Positions 8,644 to 17,067 of a DNA stretch of 64,000 nt are shown here, piece by piece. The position numbers were made by a program, and so were the translations under genes. This DNA is from Couchioplanes caeruleus. GTDB taxonomy: Bacteria > Actinomycetota > Actinomycetes > Mycobacteriales > Micromonosporaceae. Numbering within the stretch: position 1 is the stretch's first letter; every line of letters begins with the position of its first letter. Under the pieces are notes generated by a model, which was not told where the DNA came from, did not search any database, and worked only from the letters and a program-made list of their open reading frames with translations. Location of the stretch: NCBI RefSeq assembly GCF_003751945.1, contig NZ_RJKL01000001.1:5704001-5768000 (forward strand), written 5' to 3'.

Positions 8644-10098
8644 TTGCGACGGATTCCGTACGGGCCGGTCCGCGACGGCTGGCGGCTCACGAACTACAGC
8701 CTCGGCCTGACCTACAACGACACCGAACTGCCCGACGGGACGATGATCTCGTACTGGCAGGAGGGTCCGTACTACGACTTCACCGAGGCGGAGATCGAGG
8801 AGCTGGAGGCGGCGACCACCGCCCTGAACACCATGTGCCTCGAGGCCGGCGACTGGATGGTCCAGCAGTGCCCCCGGCGCACCGCGCAGGGCCGCCGTGA
8901 CGGCTATTTCGCCTCGGTGTGCGCCCCGGAGACCTGCTTCCTGACGAAGATCGGCATCCCGGAGTACACGCACGAGCAGATCATCCGCACCTGGTTCGAC
9001 GACGACGCGGAGACCTGGACCCACCGGGACAAGGACCCGGACGGCATGGTGGCGATGCAGACGCCGGACTACTCGCCGAGCATCTACGGCCGCTTCGACC
9101 TCTGGTACAACGGCGCGGGCAGCGTGCCACGCCTGCTGGAGTACAACGCGCAGACGCCGACGTCCCTGGTCGAGGCCGCGGTCGTGCAATGGCACTGGAT
9201 GGACCAGACCGGCGTGACCCAGCATCCGTGGCGGCAGTGGAACTCCCTGCACGACCGCCTGGTCGGCTGGGAGGCGTCGGGCGGCGAACCGGCCGACCCG
9301 GGCGCCTGGCGGCGCAACATCGCCAAGCTCCGCGAGGCCCGGCCCTGGCTCCCCGAGAAACCCAAGATCTTCTTTGCGTACGAGACGAGCGAGACGACCG
9401 GCGAGGACCGGATGAACGTCGCGTACCTGATGGCCACGGCCGAGGAGGCCGGATTCCCGGTCGAACTCATCGCCATGAGCCAGATCGGCTGGGACGTGGC
9501 CGGCGACCGCGTCCTCTTCGTGCCCGCGCCCGGCCAGGAACACAAGGCCGAGCCGATCGACGTGATCTTCATGCTCTACCCGTGGGAATGGTTCTGGAAC
9601 GAAGAGGGCGGCAAGGCCTTCTTCCGCAACATGGCCGACCCCGCCAAGCGCGGCACGGTCTGGATCGAACCCCCGTACAAGGCGGCCCTGCTCGGCAACA
9701 AGGCCATCCTCCCGGTCCTCTGGAAACTCTTCGGTGACGACCCGGAGCGGGGCAGGTACCTGCTGCCCGCCTACTTCGCGGAGTCCTCGTCGGCGGCCAG
9801 GCTGACCTCGTACGCGAAGAAGCCGATCTGGGGCCGCGAAGGCGGCTCGGTCACCCTGGTCAAGGACGGCGTGACCATCGCCGACAACCCGTCGGAGTAC
9901 GGCGCGGACGGCAAGTTCGTGGTCCAGGAGCTGCTGGAACTGCCGTCGTTCGACGGCCTGGAAGGCACGGTCCACCCGGTCGTCGGCGCCTGGCTCATCG
10001 ACGGCGAACCGGCCGGCATGGGCATCCGCGAAGGCCTCGGCACCGACGGCCTGGTGACCAAGGACCGCTGCAACTTCGTCCCCCACGTCATCACCTGA
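8644..10098 (+). CDS. Glutathionylspermidine synthase-like ATP-grasp protein (YgiC/YjfC family)
   Basis: The 484-residue protein matches the Gsp_synth ATP-grasp family: MRRIPYGP at the start, WQEGPYYDFT, RFDLWYNG, LLEYNAQTPTSLVEAAVVQW, a central FAYETSETTGEDRMN, YPWEWFWNEEGG, and KPIWGREGGSVTLV near the C-terminus. The TTG start at 8644 is supported because homologues begin with the same peptide. Family members resemble the amide-forming half of glutathionylspermidine synthase without its amidase; their real substrate is unknown. Actinomycetes lack glutathione as main thiol, so a peptide or polyamine acceptor is only speculation. Confidence 0.88.
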   Translation: MRRIPYGPVRDGWRLTNYSLGLTYNDTELPDGTMISYWQEGPYYDFTEAEIEELEAATTALNTMCLEAGDWMVQQCPRRTAQGRRDGYFASVCAPETCFLTKIGIPEYTHEQIIRTWFDDDAETWTHRDKDPDGMVAMQTPDYSPSIYGRFDLWYNGAGSVPRLLEYNAQTPTSLVEAAVVQWHWMDQTGVTQHPWRQWNSLHDRLVGWEASGGEPADPGAWRRNIAKLREARPWLPEKPKIFFAYETSETTGEDRMNVAYLMATAEEAGFPVELIAMSQIGWDVAGDRVLFVPAPGQEHKAEPIDVIFMLYPWEWFWNEEGGKAFFRNMADPAKRGTVWIEPPYKAALLGNKAILPVLWKLFGDDPERGRYLLPAYFAESSSAARLTSYAKKPIWGREGGSVTLVKDGVTIADNPSEYGADGKFVVQELLELPSFDGLEGTVHPVVGAWLIDGEPAGMGIREGLGTDGLVTKDRCNFVPHVIT

Positions 10099-10176
10099 GC
10101 CAGACCTCCGGCCACGCGAGGAAGCGGTTGTACAGGGTGCCCACGGTCTCGGCCTGGGCGACGCGCCCTACTCGGG
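10091..10176 (-). pseudogene. Possible C-terminal remnant of a lost gene
   Basis: On the minus strand this gap reads VGTLYNRFLAWPEVWLR followed by TGA, a peptide with the look of real coding sequence, but it has no start of its own and lies downstream of the stop of the next membrane gene. It overlaps the end of the ATP-grasp gene by 8 nt. I do not recognise the family. Confidence 0.25.
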
Positions 10177-10599
10177 CTAGCGGGGGCGGTTGCGCCAGAG
10201 CCACCAGAGGCCGATGAAGGGCAGGATCAGCGGGACGTAGCCGTAGCCGCTGCCGAAGCGGGACCAGACCGTGTCGTCCGGGAAGGCCACCGCGTCGGCG
10301 ATGCTGAGGGTGCCGACGAGCAGGACGCCGATCAGCTCGATGGTGCAGCTTGCCAGGGCGACCAGCCGGCCCCGGGTGCCGCCGATCGCCAGGCCGACGG
10401 TGGCCGCGAGGTAGACCAGGCCGGCGAAGGCCGACAGCAGGTACGCCAGGGGCGCCTCGGCGAAGTGGGTGGTGATCTGCACCAGGGCCCGGGCGCTCGC
10501 GGAGAGTGCGAAGATGCCGTACACGAGCAGGAGGACGCGGCCGAGGCCGGAGCCGATGGCAGCGTCGCGGGGGCGGACCGGGGTCGGCTGCTCAGCCAC
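10177..10599 (-). CDS. Small four-helix membrane protein, unknown function
   Basis: The 140-residue protein has four hydrophobic segments (around residues 18-40, 48-75, 80-105 and 115-135) and a basic C-terminus. There are no recognisable catalytic motifs. Its start overlaps the end of the upstream minus-strand gene by 8 nt, so the two small membrane proteins form a coupled pair. Function unknown. Confidence 0.75.
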   Translation of the reverse strand: MAEQPTPVRPRDAAIGSGLGRVLLLVYGIFALSASARALVQITTHFAEAPLAYLLSAFAGLVYLAATVGLAIGGTRGRLVALASCTIELIGVLLVGTLSIADAVAFPDDTVWSRFGSGYGYVPLILPFIGLWWLWRNRPR

Positions 10600-10960
10600 C
10601 GGTCACCTCCGCGATCTGCTGCAGCCGCAGCACCAGGACGGGCAGCACCAGGCAGGCGACGCCGAGGATCAGGGTTCCCCATCGGGTCGGCTCCAGGCGG
10701 GCGAGGTAGACCGCGACCGGCGCGAACGCGACCGTGGTGATGAGGTAGCCGACGAAGGTGGTCCAGTCGGTGGGCCGGTCGCCGGTGAAGAGGCCGACGA
10801 CCGCGACGACGACCAGGATCGCGACCAGGGCGGCGAGGCCGATCATGGACCACAGGTCGGTGTTGCTCGGGGCGCGGTTCAGCGCCGTGCGGACCAGGTA
10901 CCAGACGCCCAGCACGAGGGCCGCCACGATGGTGGCGATCGAGAGGGGGCCGTTCATCAC
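10592..10960 (-). CDS. Small membrane protein, unknown function (leaderless start)
   Basis: About 122 residues with four predicted membrane helices, including LSIATIVAALVLGVWYLV and ILVVVAVVGLFTGD. On the minus strand TACGCT (10972-10967) is followed after 6 nt by GTG-ATG, so GTG 10960 as a leaderless start is preferred over GTG 10966. It is first in a two-gene operon with the next membrane protein. Function unknown. Confidence 0.75.
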   Translation of the reverse strand: MMNGPLSIATIVAALVLGVWYLVRTALNRAPSNTDLWSMIGLAALVAILVVVAVVGLFTGDRPTDWTTFVGYLITTVAFAPVAVYLARLEPTRWGTLILGVACLVLPVLVLRLQQIAEVTGG

Positions 10961-11033
10961 CGGCACAGCGTACTGACCTGCGTGCGCGTGTTAGTTTTCG
11001 GCCGGGTGATCTGCGGCGGAGGGCGACAGGGCC

Positions 11034-11930
11034 ATGCGGTTCGGACTATTCGGTACGGGACCCTGGGCTCACCAGGCGCACGCTCCGGCGCTGGCGGCGC
11101 ACAAGGATGTCGACTTCGTCGGCGTGTGGGGGCGTAATGCCGAGAGGGCGCTGGCGCTCGCCGGGGAGTACGACGCCGAGCCGTACGCGGACATCGACGC
11201 GCTGATCGCCGATGTCGACGCGATCGCGGTCGCGCTGCCCCCGGACGTCCAGGCGGGCATCGCCCTGCGCGCCGCGAAGGCGGGCAAGCACCTGCTGCTC
11301 GACAAGCCGCCGGCGTTCACCGCGGCCGCGGCCGAGGAGATCGTCACCGCCGCCACCGAGGCGGACGTCGCCGGGGTGGTGTTCTTCACCCGCCGCTTCA
11401 TGCCGCAGATCCAGCAGTTCGTCGAGGCGGCCCGGGAGGCCGGCGGCTGGCTCGAGGGCCGGGTCGACCACCTCGGCTCGATCTTCCAGCCCGGCAACCC
11501 GTTCGGCGAGTCGGCGTGGCGCAAGGAGAGCGGCGGGCTGTGGGACGTCGGCCCGCACGCGGTGGCGCTGCTGCTGCCGGTGCTCGGGCCGGTCACCGAG
11601 GTGACCGCGCTGTCCGGGGTCCGGGACATGACGCACGTCCTGATGCGGCACGCCGAGGGGGCGATCAGCACGCTGACCCTGTCGGTGGACGCTCCGGCGA
11701 AGCTCGAGCGCGAGGACGCCGCCCTGTACGGCGAGTCGGGCGTGGCCGTCGTCCCGCCGGTGCCCTGGCTGCCGGTGGAGGCGTTCGCGAGGGCGATCGA
11801 CGCGCTGATCGAGGCCGCGAACGGCGGCTCGCCCTCGGCGCTGGATCTCCGTTTCGGCGCCGACGTCGTGCGGATCCTGGCGGCGGCCGCCGAGTCCATC
11901 GACAGCGGCCGCACCGTCACGATCGCCTAG
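11034..11930 (+). CDS. Gfo/Idh/MocA-family NAD(P)-dependent oxidoreductase
   Basis: The 298-residue protein starts with a Rossmann nucleotide-binding motif (LFGTGPWAHQAHAPAL), has the ALPPDVQ and AGKHLLLDKP motifs of the family (Lys and Pro near the nicotinamide), and a C-terminal alpha/beta domain with SGGLWDVGPHAV where the catalytic Asp and His are expected. Members oxidise or reduce sugars, inositols and related polyols; the substrate is not deducible. It is monocistronic with a GGAG-type site upstream of ATG 11034. Confidence 0.85.
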   Translation: MRFGLFGTGPWAHQAHAPALAAHKDVDFVGVWGRNAERALALAGEYDAEPYADIDALIADVDAIAVALPPDVQAGIALRAAKAGKHLLLDKPPAFTAAAAEEIVTAATEADVAGVVFFTRRFMPQIQQFVEAAREAGGWLEGRVDHLGSIFQPGNPFGESAWRKESGGLWDVGPHAVALLLPVLGPVTEVTALSGVRDMTHVLMRHAEGAISTLTLSVDAPAKLEREDAALYGESGVAVVPPVPWLPVEAFARAIDALIEAANGGSPSALDLRFGADVVRILAAAAESIDSGRTVTIA

Positions 11931-12152
11931 CCGCGGGTCGCACTGCGACCAAGTTCACATCTCGCGCACGTCCGGCACCCCAAAGGCGCCCGTCGTGCAC
12001 CTTTTGCTGCCTCTCATGGTGCTTATCCGGCGGTCCTCTCCGCCGATTGAGGTGAGTCCGGGGCTACGCATCGCATCCAGGCCGAGGTCCGGCCTTGACG
12101 TGATCAACGAAGCTCCATGGTCCATGCTCACCACCGTCACGAGGGGACGCCC

Positions 12153-12233
12153 ATGACCTCGGCAGCCTCGCGCGCCGACGCCACCGCGTCGCCCCTCGCC
12201 GTGCGCCCGGAGGGCCAGGCATGCGGCCGCTGA
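12153..12233 (+). CDS. 26-codon leader ORF overlapping the deacetylase start
   Basis: An ATG preceded by GAGGGGA encodes a 26-residue Ala-rich peptide whose stop (12231-12233) lies 13 nt inside the next gene. The downstream ATG has its own GGAGG (12209-12213) within this ORF. This geometry suits translational coupling, but the peptide could be a chance ORF. Confidence 0.3.
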   Translation: MTSAASRADATASPLAVRPEGQACGR

Positions 12234-13054
12234 GCAGGCGTTCCCTCATCCGCACCGCCCTCACCGGCGCGGTCGGGGTCGCCGCCGGTGTGGCCGGGAG
12301 CCGCGAGGTCAGCGACTGGTTCGGCTGGGACCGTCCGCCCGTGCGGGGTGGGTATGCCGCCGCGGCCGACGACCTGTCCGCGGTGAAGCACGCCGACGTC
12401 GCGATCCGCTACCGAGTCGACACCACCCAGCAACTGGTGGCGCTCACCTTCGACGACGGTCCGGCCCCGCAATGGACGCCGATGGTGCTCGACGCCCTGG
12501 ACGCCGCCAACGTCCCGGCGACCTTCTTCATGGTCGGGGAGAACCTGGAGAAGCACGCCGACCTCGTCCGCGGCCGGCTGGCCCGGCACGAGATCGGCAA
12601 CCACTCCTGGTCGCACGCCGATCTGGCCACGCTGGATCTGCAGGAGGTCGGCCGGGAGCTCGAACGCACCCACGAGGCGATCCAGCGTCTCACCGGCCGT
12701 ACGCCGACCCTGATGCGCCCGCCGTTCGGCCATCTCGGCGGATCGACCGTGCTGGCCGCGGCCCGCATGGGCTACACCATCACGCTGTGGTCCGAGGCCA
12801 TGCACGAGATCCGGTACAAGGGCGACCCGGCGGCGCAGGCCCGTTACATCGTGGACGCGGTGAAGCCCGGCACCATCGTCCTGGCTCACGACGAGGGCGA
12901 CGACCGCCGGCTGGTGACCGTACGCGGGCTTCCCGCGATGTTCGACGGTCTTCGCCGCCGCGGCTTCCGCTTCGTCACGGTGTCCGAGCTCCTCGCCTCC
13001 GCCACGCCCAGCCCCGGCCCGGCCGTCGCGTCGCACAAGCCGCTCCCTGGTTGA
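12221..13054 (+). CDS. Tat-exported polysaccharide deacetylase (CE4, NodB fold)
   Basis: The 277-residue protein begins with a twin-arginine signal (SRRSLIRTALTGAVGVAAG), then carries CE4 motifs: LTFDDGP with catalytic base and metal Asp, NHSWSH giving the HxxxH metal pair, RPPFGHLGG, and LAHDEGDDRR as the terminal His motif. It should remove N- or O-acetyl groups from cell-wall peptidoglycan, chitin oligomers or a related glycan outside the membrane. A chitin link with the upstream chitinases is possible but they are 9 kb away. Confidence 0.9.
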   Translation: MRPLSRRSLIRTALTGAVGVAAGVAGSREVSDWFGWDRPPVRGGYAAAADDLSAVKHADVAIRYRVDTTQQLVALTFDDGPAPQWTPMVLDALDAANVPATFFMVGENLEKHADLVRGRLARHEIGNHSWSHADLATLDLQEVGRELERTHEAIQRLTGRTPTLMRPPFGHLGGSTVLAAARMGYTITLWSEAMHEIRYKGDPAAQARYIVDAVKPGTIVLAHDEGDDRRLVTVRGLPAMFDGLRRRGFRFVTVSELLASATPSPGPAVASHKPLPG

Positions 13055-13225
13055 CCGCTCCCGCCCGGGAGTTCCGGACCCATCCCGTCGCGTCCCGCAC
13101 CGGCGTTGAATTCCCGTGGACGACGGAGAGGCGACACCGATGGAGCAGGGTGCTGCGCGGCGGCCGGACCACCTCACGGCGGTGCCGTCCCCGCCCACCG
13201 ATGCCTGTGACCTGCTGCGCGGCGC

Positions 13226-13365
13226 GCGGCGGTGCGCGATCGTGAACACCCACGCGGTGGCTGAGCCCGGGCGCCGTCGAAGCGGGCGGCCGTACGCCAG
13301 ATCTCCACCAGCACCTCCTGGGCGACCTCCTCCGCCTGGGCCGGATCGCGCAGGATGCGCCTACT
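13226..13365 (-). pseudogene. Frameshifted remnant of a SigK-type ECF sigma factor
   Basis: The minus strand encodes RRILRDPAQAEEVAQEV and EIWRTAARFD in one frame and then GSATAWVFTIAHRRA in the next, which together are contiguous region-2 sequence of SigK-like ECF sigma factors. The switch falls near 13264-13270. No region 4 or N-terminal start is present, and no anti-sigma gene is adjacent. A dead fragment of about 45 codons is the simplest reading. Confidence 0.65.
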
Positions 13366-13473
13366 GGGTGCGTCGTGGCTGGGCGGCCCGGGCGCCGGTG
13401 AAGACCGCCTCACGCATCGACGCGCCACGGCCGTTCGCCACCGGCACGCCATCACCACCACGGTGGAGTGACG

Positions 13474-13764
13474 CTAGGGAACGGTGCGCTCGATGGCGGC
13501 GGCGCCGTCGCGCTCCAGTTCTCTGCGGGCGCGCTCGATGTTCTCCGGCGTCGGATAACGGCCCTGGGCCACGGCCAGGTCCTCCGGGTCCCAGGGCTGG
13601 TCGGCTCCGGTGCGTATCTTGATCTCCTCGCCCGGCTGCAGGAACTGCGGGTTGTCGGAGTCCGGCCCGCCCCCGGTGACGAACGCGCCGACGGCGACAT
13701 CGTCCTCAATGGCGTCGGCCACCTCCTCCGTCTCCTCCATCGGCGTACGATCCTGCTCCGTCAT
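13474..13764 (-). CDS. Small acidic hypothetical protein
   Basis: The 96-residue soluble protein begins at ATG 13764, which follows GGGAGG; it is rich in Glu/Asp and contains FVTGGGPDSDNPQFLQPGEE, then GRYPTPENIERARRELERD. No membrane segment or catalytic motif is visible. The good ribosome binding site and codon use support expression. Function unknown. Confidence 0.65.
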   Translation of the reverse strand: MTEQDRTPMEETEEVADAIEDDVAVGAFVTGGGPDSDNPQFLQPGEEIKIRTGADQPWDPEDLAVAQGRYPTPENIERARRELERDGAAAIERTVP

Positions 13765-14064
13765 GGTTCCCTCCCGCGGAAGCCGACACCTCCTCGCAGG
13801 CATACCCGGATCGTCGGAAATAAACGCCTGTTCCTCAAGGAAGGAAACGGACGATCACCGTCCTGAGGGCCAAGTGAGCGTGATTCGGACAGCCGCCGCG
13901 CGCAACGGATGGACGGTGTGTAGTGGGCCGAATACATTTCTCCGTTGTCATGTGTGCGGGCGTTCCGGCGGGGACCGTGCGCACGCGTGGCGAGGGGAAC
14001 GTGACATGAACGAACGCAGGCATGCCGCACCGAGGACGGGCCCGATCGACACAGGCCGAACGAG
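13765..14064. other. Intergenic stretch without a convincing gene
   Basis: About 300 bp between the small acidic gene and the next weak ORF. I see no RNA gene or clear promoter, only moderately lower GC between 13800 and 13950. Confidence 0.5.
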
Positions 14065-14430
14065 GTGAGCGGGCTGTCCGACGCCGAGCGGGACGCTGGC
14101 GAGATCGTCCGCCTGCTCGCAGGGCTGGTCGCCCGGCTCCAGCCCGGTGAACAGGACCGCGGCACCGAGCAGGAGATGCTCGCTGCCCTGGCCGAGGACG
14201 GCGGTGCGGCCGCGGCCCGGGTGCTCGCTTATCTGCGTACCCTGCGGGGCGCGGGCGACGGCGCCAACGTGGCGGTGCCGCCCCGGCTCGGGCCCTGGCG
14301 CCATTGGGTGCCACCGCGAGGCAACCTGTTCGGCGGTACGGCGGCCCCGCCGCGCCTTCTCGGCGGTCCGGCGGCTCCGCCGCGGATCGAGGAGCTCCCC
14401 CGGCCCCGGCGCCGCGATCCGGGGGAGTGA
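14065..14430 (+). CDS. Hypothetical protein, helical N-terminus and Pro/Arg-rich tail
   Basis: The predicted 121-residue product has a helical first half (SDAERDAGEIVRLLAGLVAR; AEDGGAAAARVLAYLRTLRG) and a low-complexity Pro/Gly/Arg tail containing two related LFGG/LLGG-TAAPPR segments. The GTG start has no strong ribosome binding site. It may be real or a chance GC-rich ORF. Confidence 0.35.
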   Translation: MSGLSDAERDAGEIVRLLAGLVARLQPGEQDRGTEQEMLAALAEDGGAAAARVLAYLRTLRGAGDGANVAVPPRLGPWRHWVPPRGNLFGGTAAPPRLLGGPAAPPRIEELPRPRRRDPGE

Positions 14431-14521
14431 TCCGCGCCGCGTCTCAAGGAGCGCTCCTGGCCCACGCCGCGACCTGAGAACGTGACCCGCACTTCGTCGC
14501 GGCCCGCGACTGCCTGCCGCG

Positions 14522-15526
14522 CTAGGCGAGGCCGCGCAGGGTCTGCGACGGGCACACCCCGAAGCGCGCACGGTACGCCGAAGCGAACCTGCCCAGATGC
14601 GCGAAGCCCCACCGGTGCGCCACCGCCGCCACGGTCGCACTGGCCGGGTCCTCGCTGCACAGGGTCTCGTGCGCGCGCGTCAGCCGTACCTGGTGCAGGT
14701 AGGCCATCGGCGTGCAGCCGGCGTGCCGGCGGAAGCCCTCCTGCAACGACCGCACGCTGACGCCGGCGATCCGGGCCAGGTCCGCCACCGTGTACGGCCG
14801 CTCCGGCTCGTCCTGGACGGCGTCCATCACCCGCCGCACCGCCCGCGGCGGTCCGGCGGGCGCGGGCGCGGTCAGCTCGTCGGTGTAGCGATGCGGCACG
14901 CTGAACAGCAGCCCGCCCAGGATGCTGCGGCGCAGGTGCTCTGCGATCGGAGACCGCCGGACCAGGCTGGCCGGGTGGGCGATCTCGCCTTGCAGCAGCC
15001 GGACCAGCGTGGTCCAGCTCCGGGCCGGTCCGGCAGCCAGGTCGACCGTCGGTGGGAGGTCGATCGGCCCCGTCACCGGCCGGCCGAGCAGTGCGGACAG
15101 CTCCGCCTCCAGCGCCGATCGCTCGATCTTGACGTCGAGCTCGGCCGACTGCGCGCCGTGCAGGGTGTAGACCGGTTTGCCCGGGCCGTACAGAACGGCG
15201 GTTCCCGGCTCGGCGGTGACCTCGTAGCCGGCGTGCCGGGCTCGCAGCCGCCCGGCCGTCGGAATCGTCACGTGGTACGCGTCCAGCTCGCCCGCGACGA
15301 GCGTCACGGGAGCTCCGAAACCGAGCTGTCCGACGGTCAGTGGTCCGAGTTGGATCACATCGGCGCGGAACTCGAAACCCTCGGCTCCCTCGGGCGCGCC
15401 GACCGTGAGCGGGTAGTAGAAGCGGCGCAGCAACGACCGCGTGTCATCGATGTCGACACTGCTGAAGCTGGAGATAGCGGAGGTTGCGGGTGAGGGTGTC
15501 ACCGTCCTGTCAAGAGCATCACTCAT
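14522..15526 (-). CDS. AraC-family transcriptional regulator with AraC-binding-like sensor domain
   Basis: The 334-residue protein has an N-terminal beta-rich domain of the AraC_binding_2 type (about 20-190; FYYPLTVGAP, VTIPTAGRLRARHAG, LYGPGKPVY) and a C-terminal double HTH: YTVADLARIAGVSVRSLQEGFRRH and TVAAVAHRWGFAHLGRFASAYR with GVCPSQTLR. The HTH order is typical of regulators of catabolic operons. The start is taken at ATG 15526. No obvious target operon adjoins, so the effector is unknown. Confidence 0.9.
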   Translation of the reverse strand: MSDALDRTVTPSPATSAISSFSSVDIDDTRSLLRRFYYPLTVGAPEGAEGFEFRADVIQLGPLTVGQLGFGAPVTLVAGELDAYHVTIPTAGRLRARHAGYEVTAEPGTAVLYGPGKPVYTLHGAQSAELDVKIERSALEAELSALLGRPVTGPIDLPPTVDLAAGPARSWTTLVRLLQGEIAHPASLVRRSPIAEHLRRSILGGLLFSVPHRYTDELTAPAPAGPPRAVRRVMDAVQDEPERPYTVADLARIAGVSVRSLQEGFRRHAGCTPMAYLHQVRLTRAHETLCSEDPASATVAAVAHRWGFAHLGRFASAYRARFGVCPSQTLRGLA

Positions 15527-15801
15527 CTCGTACGGCACTCCTACGCATACGGCGAGTATTCGGATCACTTAGGGTCCCGTCAATGCCTCCCCGCGGCCCT
15601 GACCGTTCCGGCACATTCCGGGCTGATGAACTACGCTGGCGTTCCGCGCCTACCTGGCGTAACTTGCAGACCAGCGGATAGTTGTTGGGACGCGGAGGTC
15701 CGACCGGTGCCGGGGTGAGGTGCCGGGCTGTGCGGCTGGTCGCGCAGAAGATTCCGCGGAACGTTCGGCGTCGCCCGCACGACGCCAGGAAGAGGGCAGC
15801 C

Positions 15802-16158
15802 GTGTATCTGCCGATCACCACTCGTCAACTGGCCGACGGAACCGTCGAGATCGCCCCGAGCGGGGAGATCGACCTCGACAACGCCCACGTCATGCGCGAC
15901 GCCGTCAACGACGTCCTGACCTCGCAGACGCCGGCACGGATAGACCTCGACCTCCAACGGGTGATGTTGATCGACAGTATCGGCATCGGCATCCTGGTGG
16001 CCTGCTTCCACGCCGCGGCGGCCTCCGGGGTCAAGCTCGTGGTGAGTCATCCCAGCCCGACGGTGTACCGGCAGCTCTGGATCTCCGGGCTGGTGGGTCT
16101 GCTCGGCTGCGCCGAACCGCCCAACCCGCGGACGTCGGTCGGCCTGCGCCCGAGCTGA
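15802..16158 (+). CDS. STAS-domain protein, anti-anti-sigma factor type
   Basis: The 118-residue product is a single STAS domain: VEIAPSGEIDLDNAHVMRDA, then RIDLDLQRVMLIDSIGIGIL with the serine of the DSxG phosphorylation loop, and VVSHPSPTVYRQLWISGL. Such proteins bind and release anti-sigma kinases after dephosphorylation. I choose GTG 15802, which follows AGGAAGAGGG; a longer upstream extension lacks conservation. No RsbW-like kinase is adjacent, so its partner lies elsewhere. Confidence 0.85.
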   Translation: MYLPITTRQLADGTVEIAPSGEIDLDNAHVMRDAVNDVLTSQTPARIDLDLQRVMLIDSIGIGILVACFHAAAASGVKLVVSHPSPTVYRQLWISGLVGLLGCAEPPNPRTSVGLRPS

Positions 16159-16395
16159 CCGGTCGGGCTCCGCCGGCCTGTTGCGCTATCGGCCTGCGGC
16201 CTTCCTGCCGGTCGCCTACGCGGCTGGCCTCGCTGTTCCGCCGTTTCCGCTGTCTCGCCGTCGCCCCGGCGGGTTAGCCGTCCCGGTGGGTGGCGGGCCT
16301 GCGGCGGGAATGCCCCACCCGGTCGTGTTGTGTCCTCGGCGGGGCGTGAAGCCCGGTCGGCCGTGCTTTCTGCGGTCGCCTACCGTTGAAGGATC

Positions 16396-17007
16396 ATGTG
16401 GCGGCGCGCGACGATCGGAATCCTGCTCCTCTACGCCGCCGGCGTCGTCGCCATCACGATCTTCCCGATCCGCGTCCGGCCCGCCTCTTACTGGGCGGGC
16501 GAACCGTTCATGACCATGGTCCACTGGATCCCCGGCGACGTCGACGCGCCGAGCTTCACGCTGAACATCATCATGTTCATCCCGTTCGGCGTACTCGTGC
16601 CGTTACTGTGGCCGGCGACCGACCGCCTCCGGGCGACCGGCCTGCGCGCCCTGGCGGCCAGCGCGTCGATCGAGGGGGTGCAACTGGTACTCGGCCTCAC
16701 CCTCGGCAGCCGGCGCACGATCGACGTGAACGATCTGATCGCCAACACCGCCGGAGCCCTGATCGGCCTGCTCATCCTCCGGCTGGCGGTCCCGTCGGCG
16801 ATCCATCGCGCCAGCGCCTGCCCACCAACTCCCCGGCGCCGACCCGCACGCCCGGCTCCGCAGTCCCGGCCCGGCCCCGGTCCGGACTCCAGCCCCAGCT
16901 CTAGCCCCGGTCCCGTCCCCAGCTCCGGTCCCGTCCTCAGCCCCGGCTGCGACCTCAGCCCGGGCCCGGGCCCCGGCCTTGAATCGAGATCCTTGTCCGA
17001 CGACTAG
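16396..17007 (+). CDS. VanZ-like membrane protein with Pro/Ser/Gly-rich tail
   Basis: The 203-residue protein has about four membrane helices and the VanZ-family pattern: MVHWIPGD, LNIIMFIPFGVLVPLLWP, and RTIDVNDLIANTAGALIGLL. The last 60 residues are a repetitive Pro-Gly-Ser tail absent from most homologues. VanZ proteins confer low-level teicoplanin resistance in enterococci, but in actinomycetes the role is generally unproven. Confidence 0.8.
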   Translation: MWRRATIGILLLYAAGVVAITIFPIRVRPASYWAGEPFMTMVHWIPGDVDAPSFTLNIIMFIPFGVLVPLLWPATDRLRATGLRALAASASIEGVQLVLGLTLGSRRTIDVNDLIANTAGALIGLLILRLAVPSAIHRASACPPTPRRRPARPAPQSRPGPGPDSSPSSSPGPVPSSGPVLSPGCDLSPGPGPGLESRSLSDD

Positions 17008-17067
17008 GAGAGCGGGCTTGGCGAGCACCGTCCGCAGACGGGTTGGGTTCGCGAGCCGGCGGCCGGC

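Noticed and set aside
12137..13249. 370-codon minus-strand frame over the deacetylase
   Set aside because: Only its first 15 residues are meaningful (sigma remnant); the rest is antisense to the CE4 gene.
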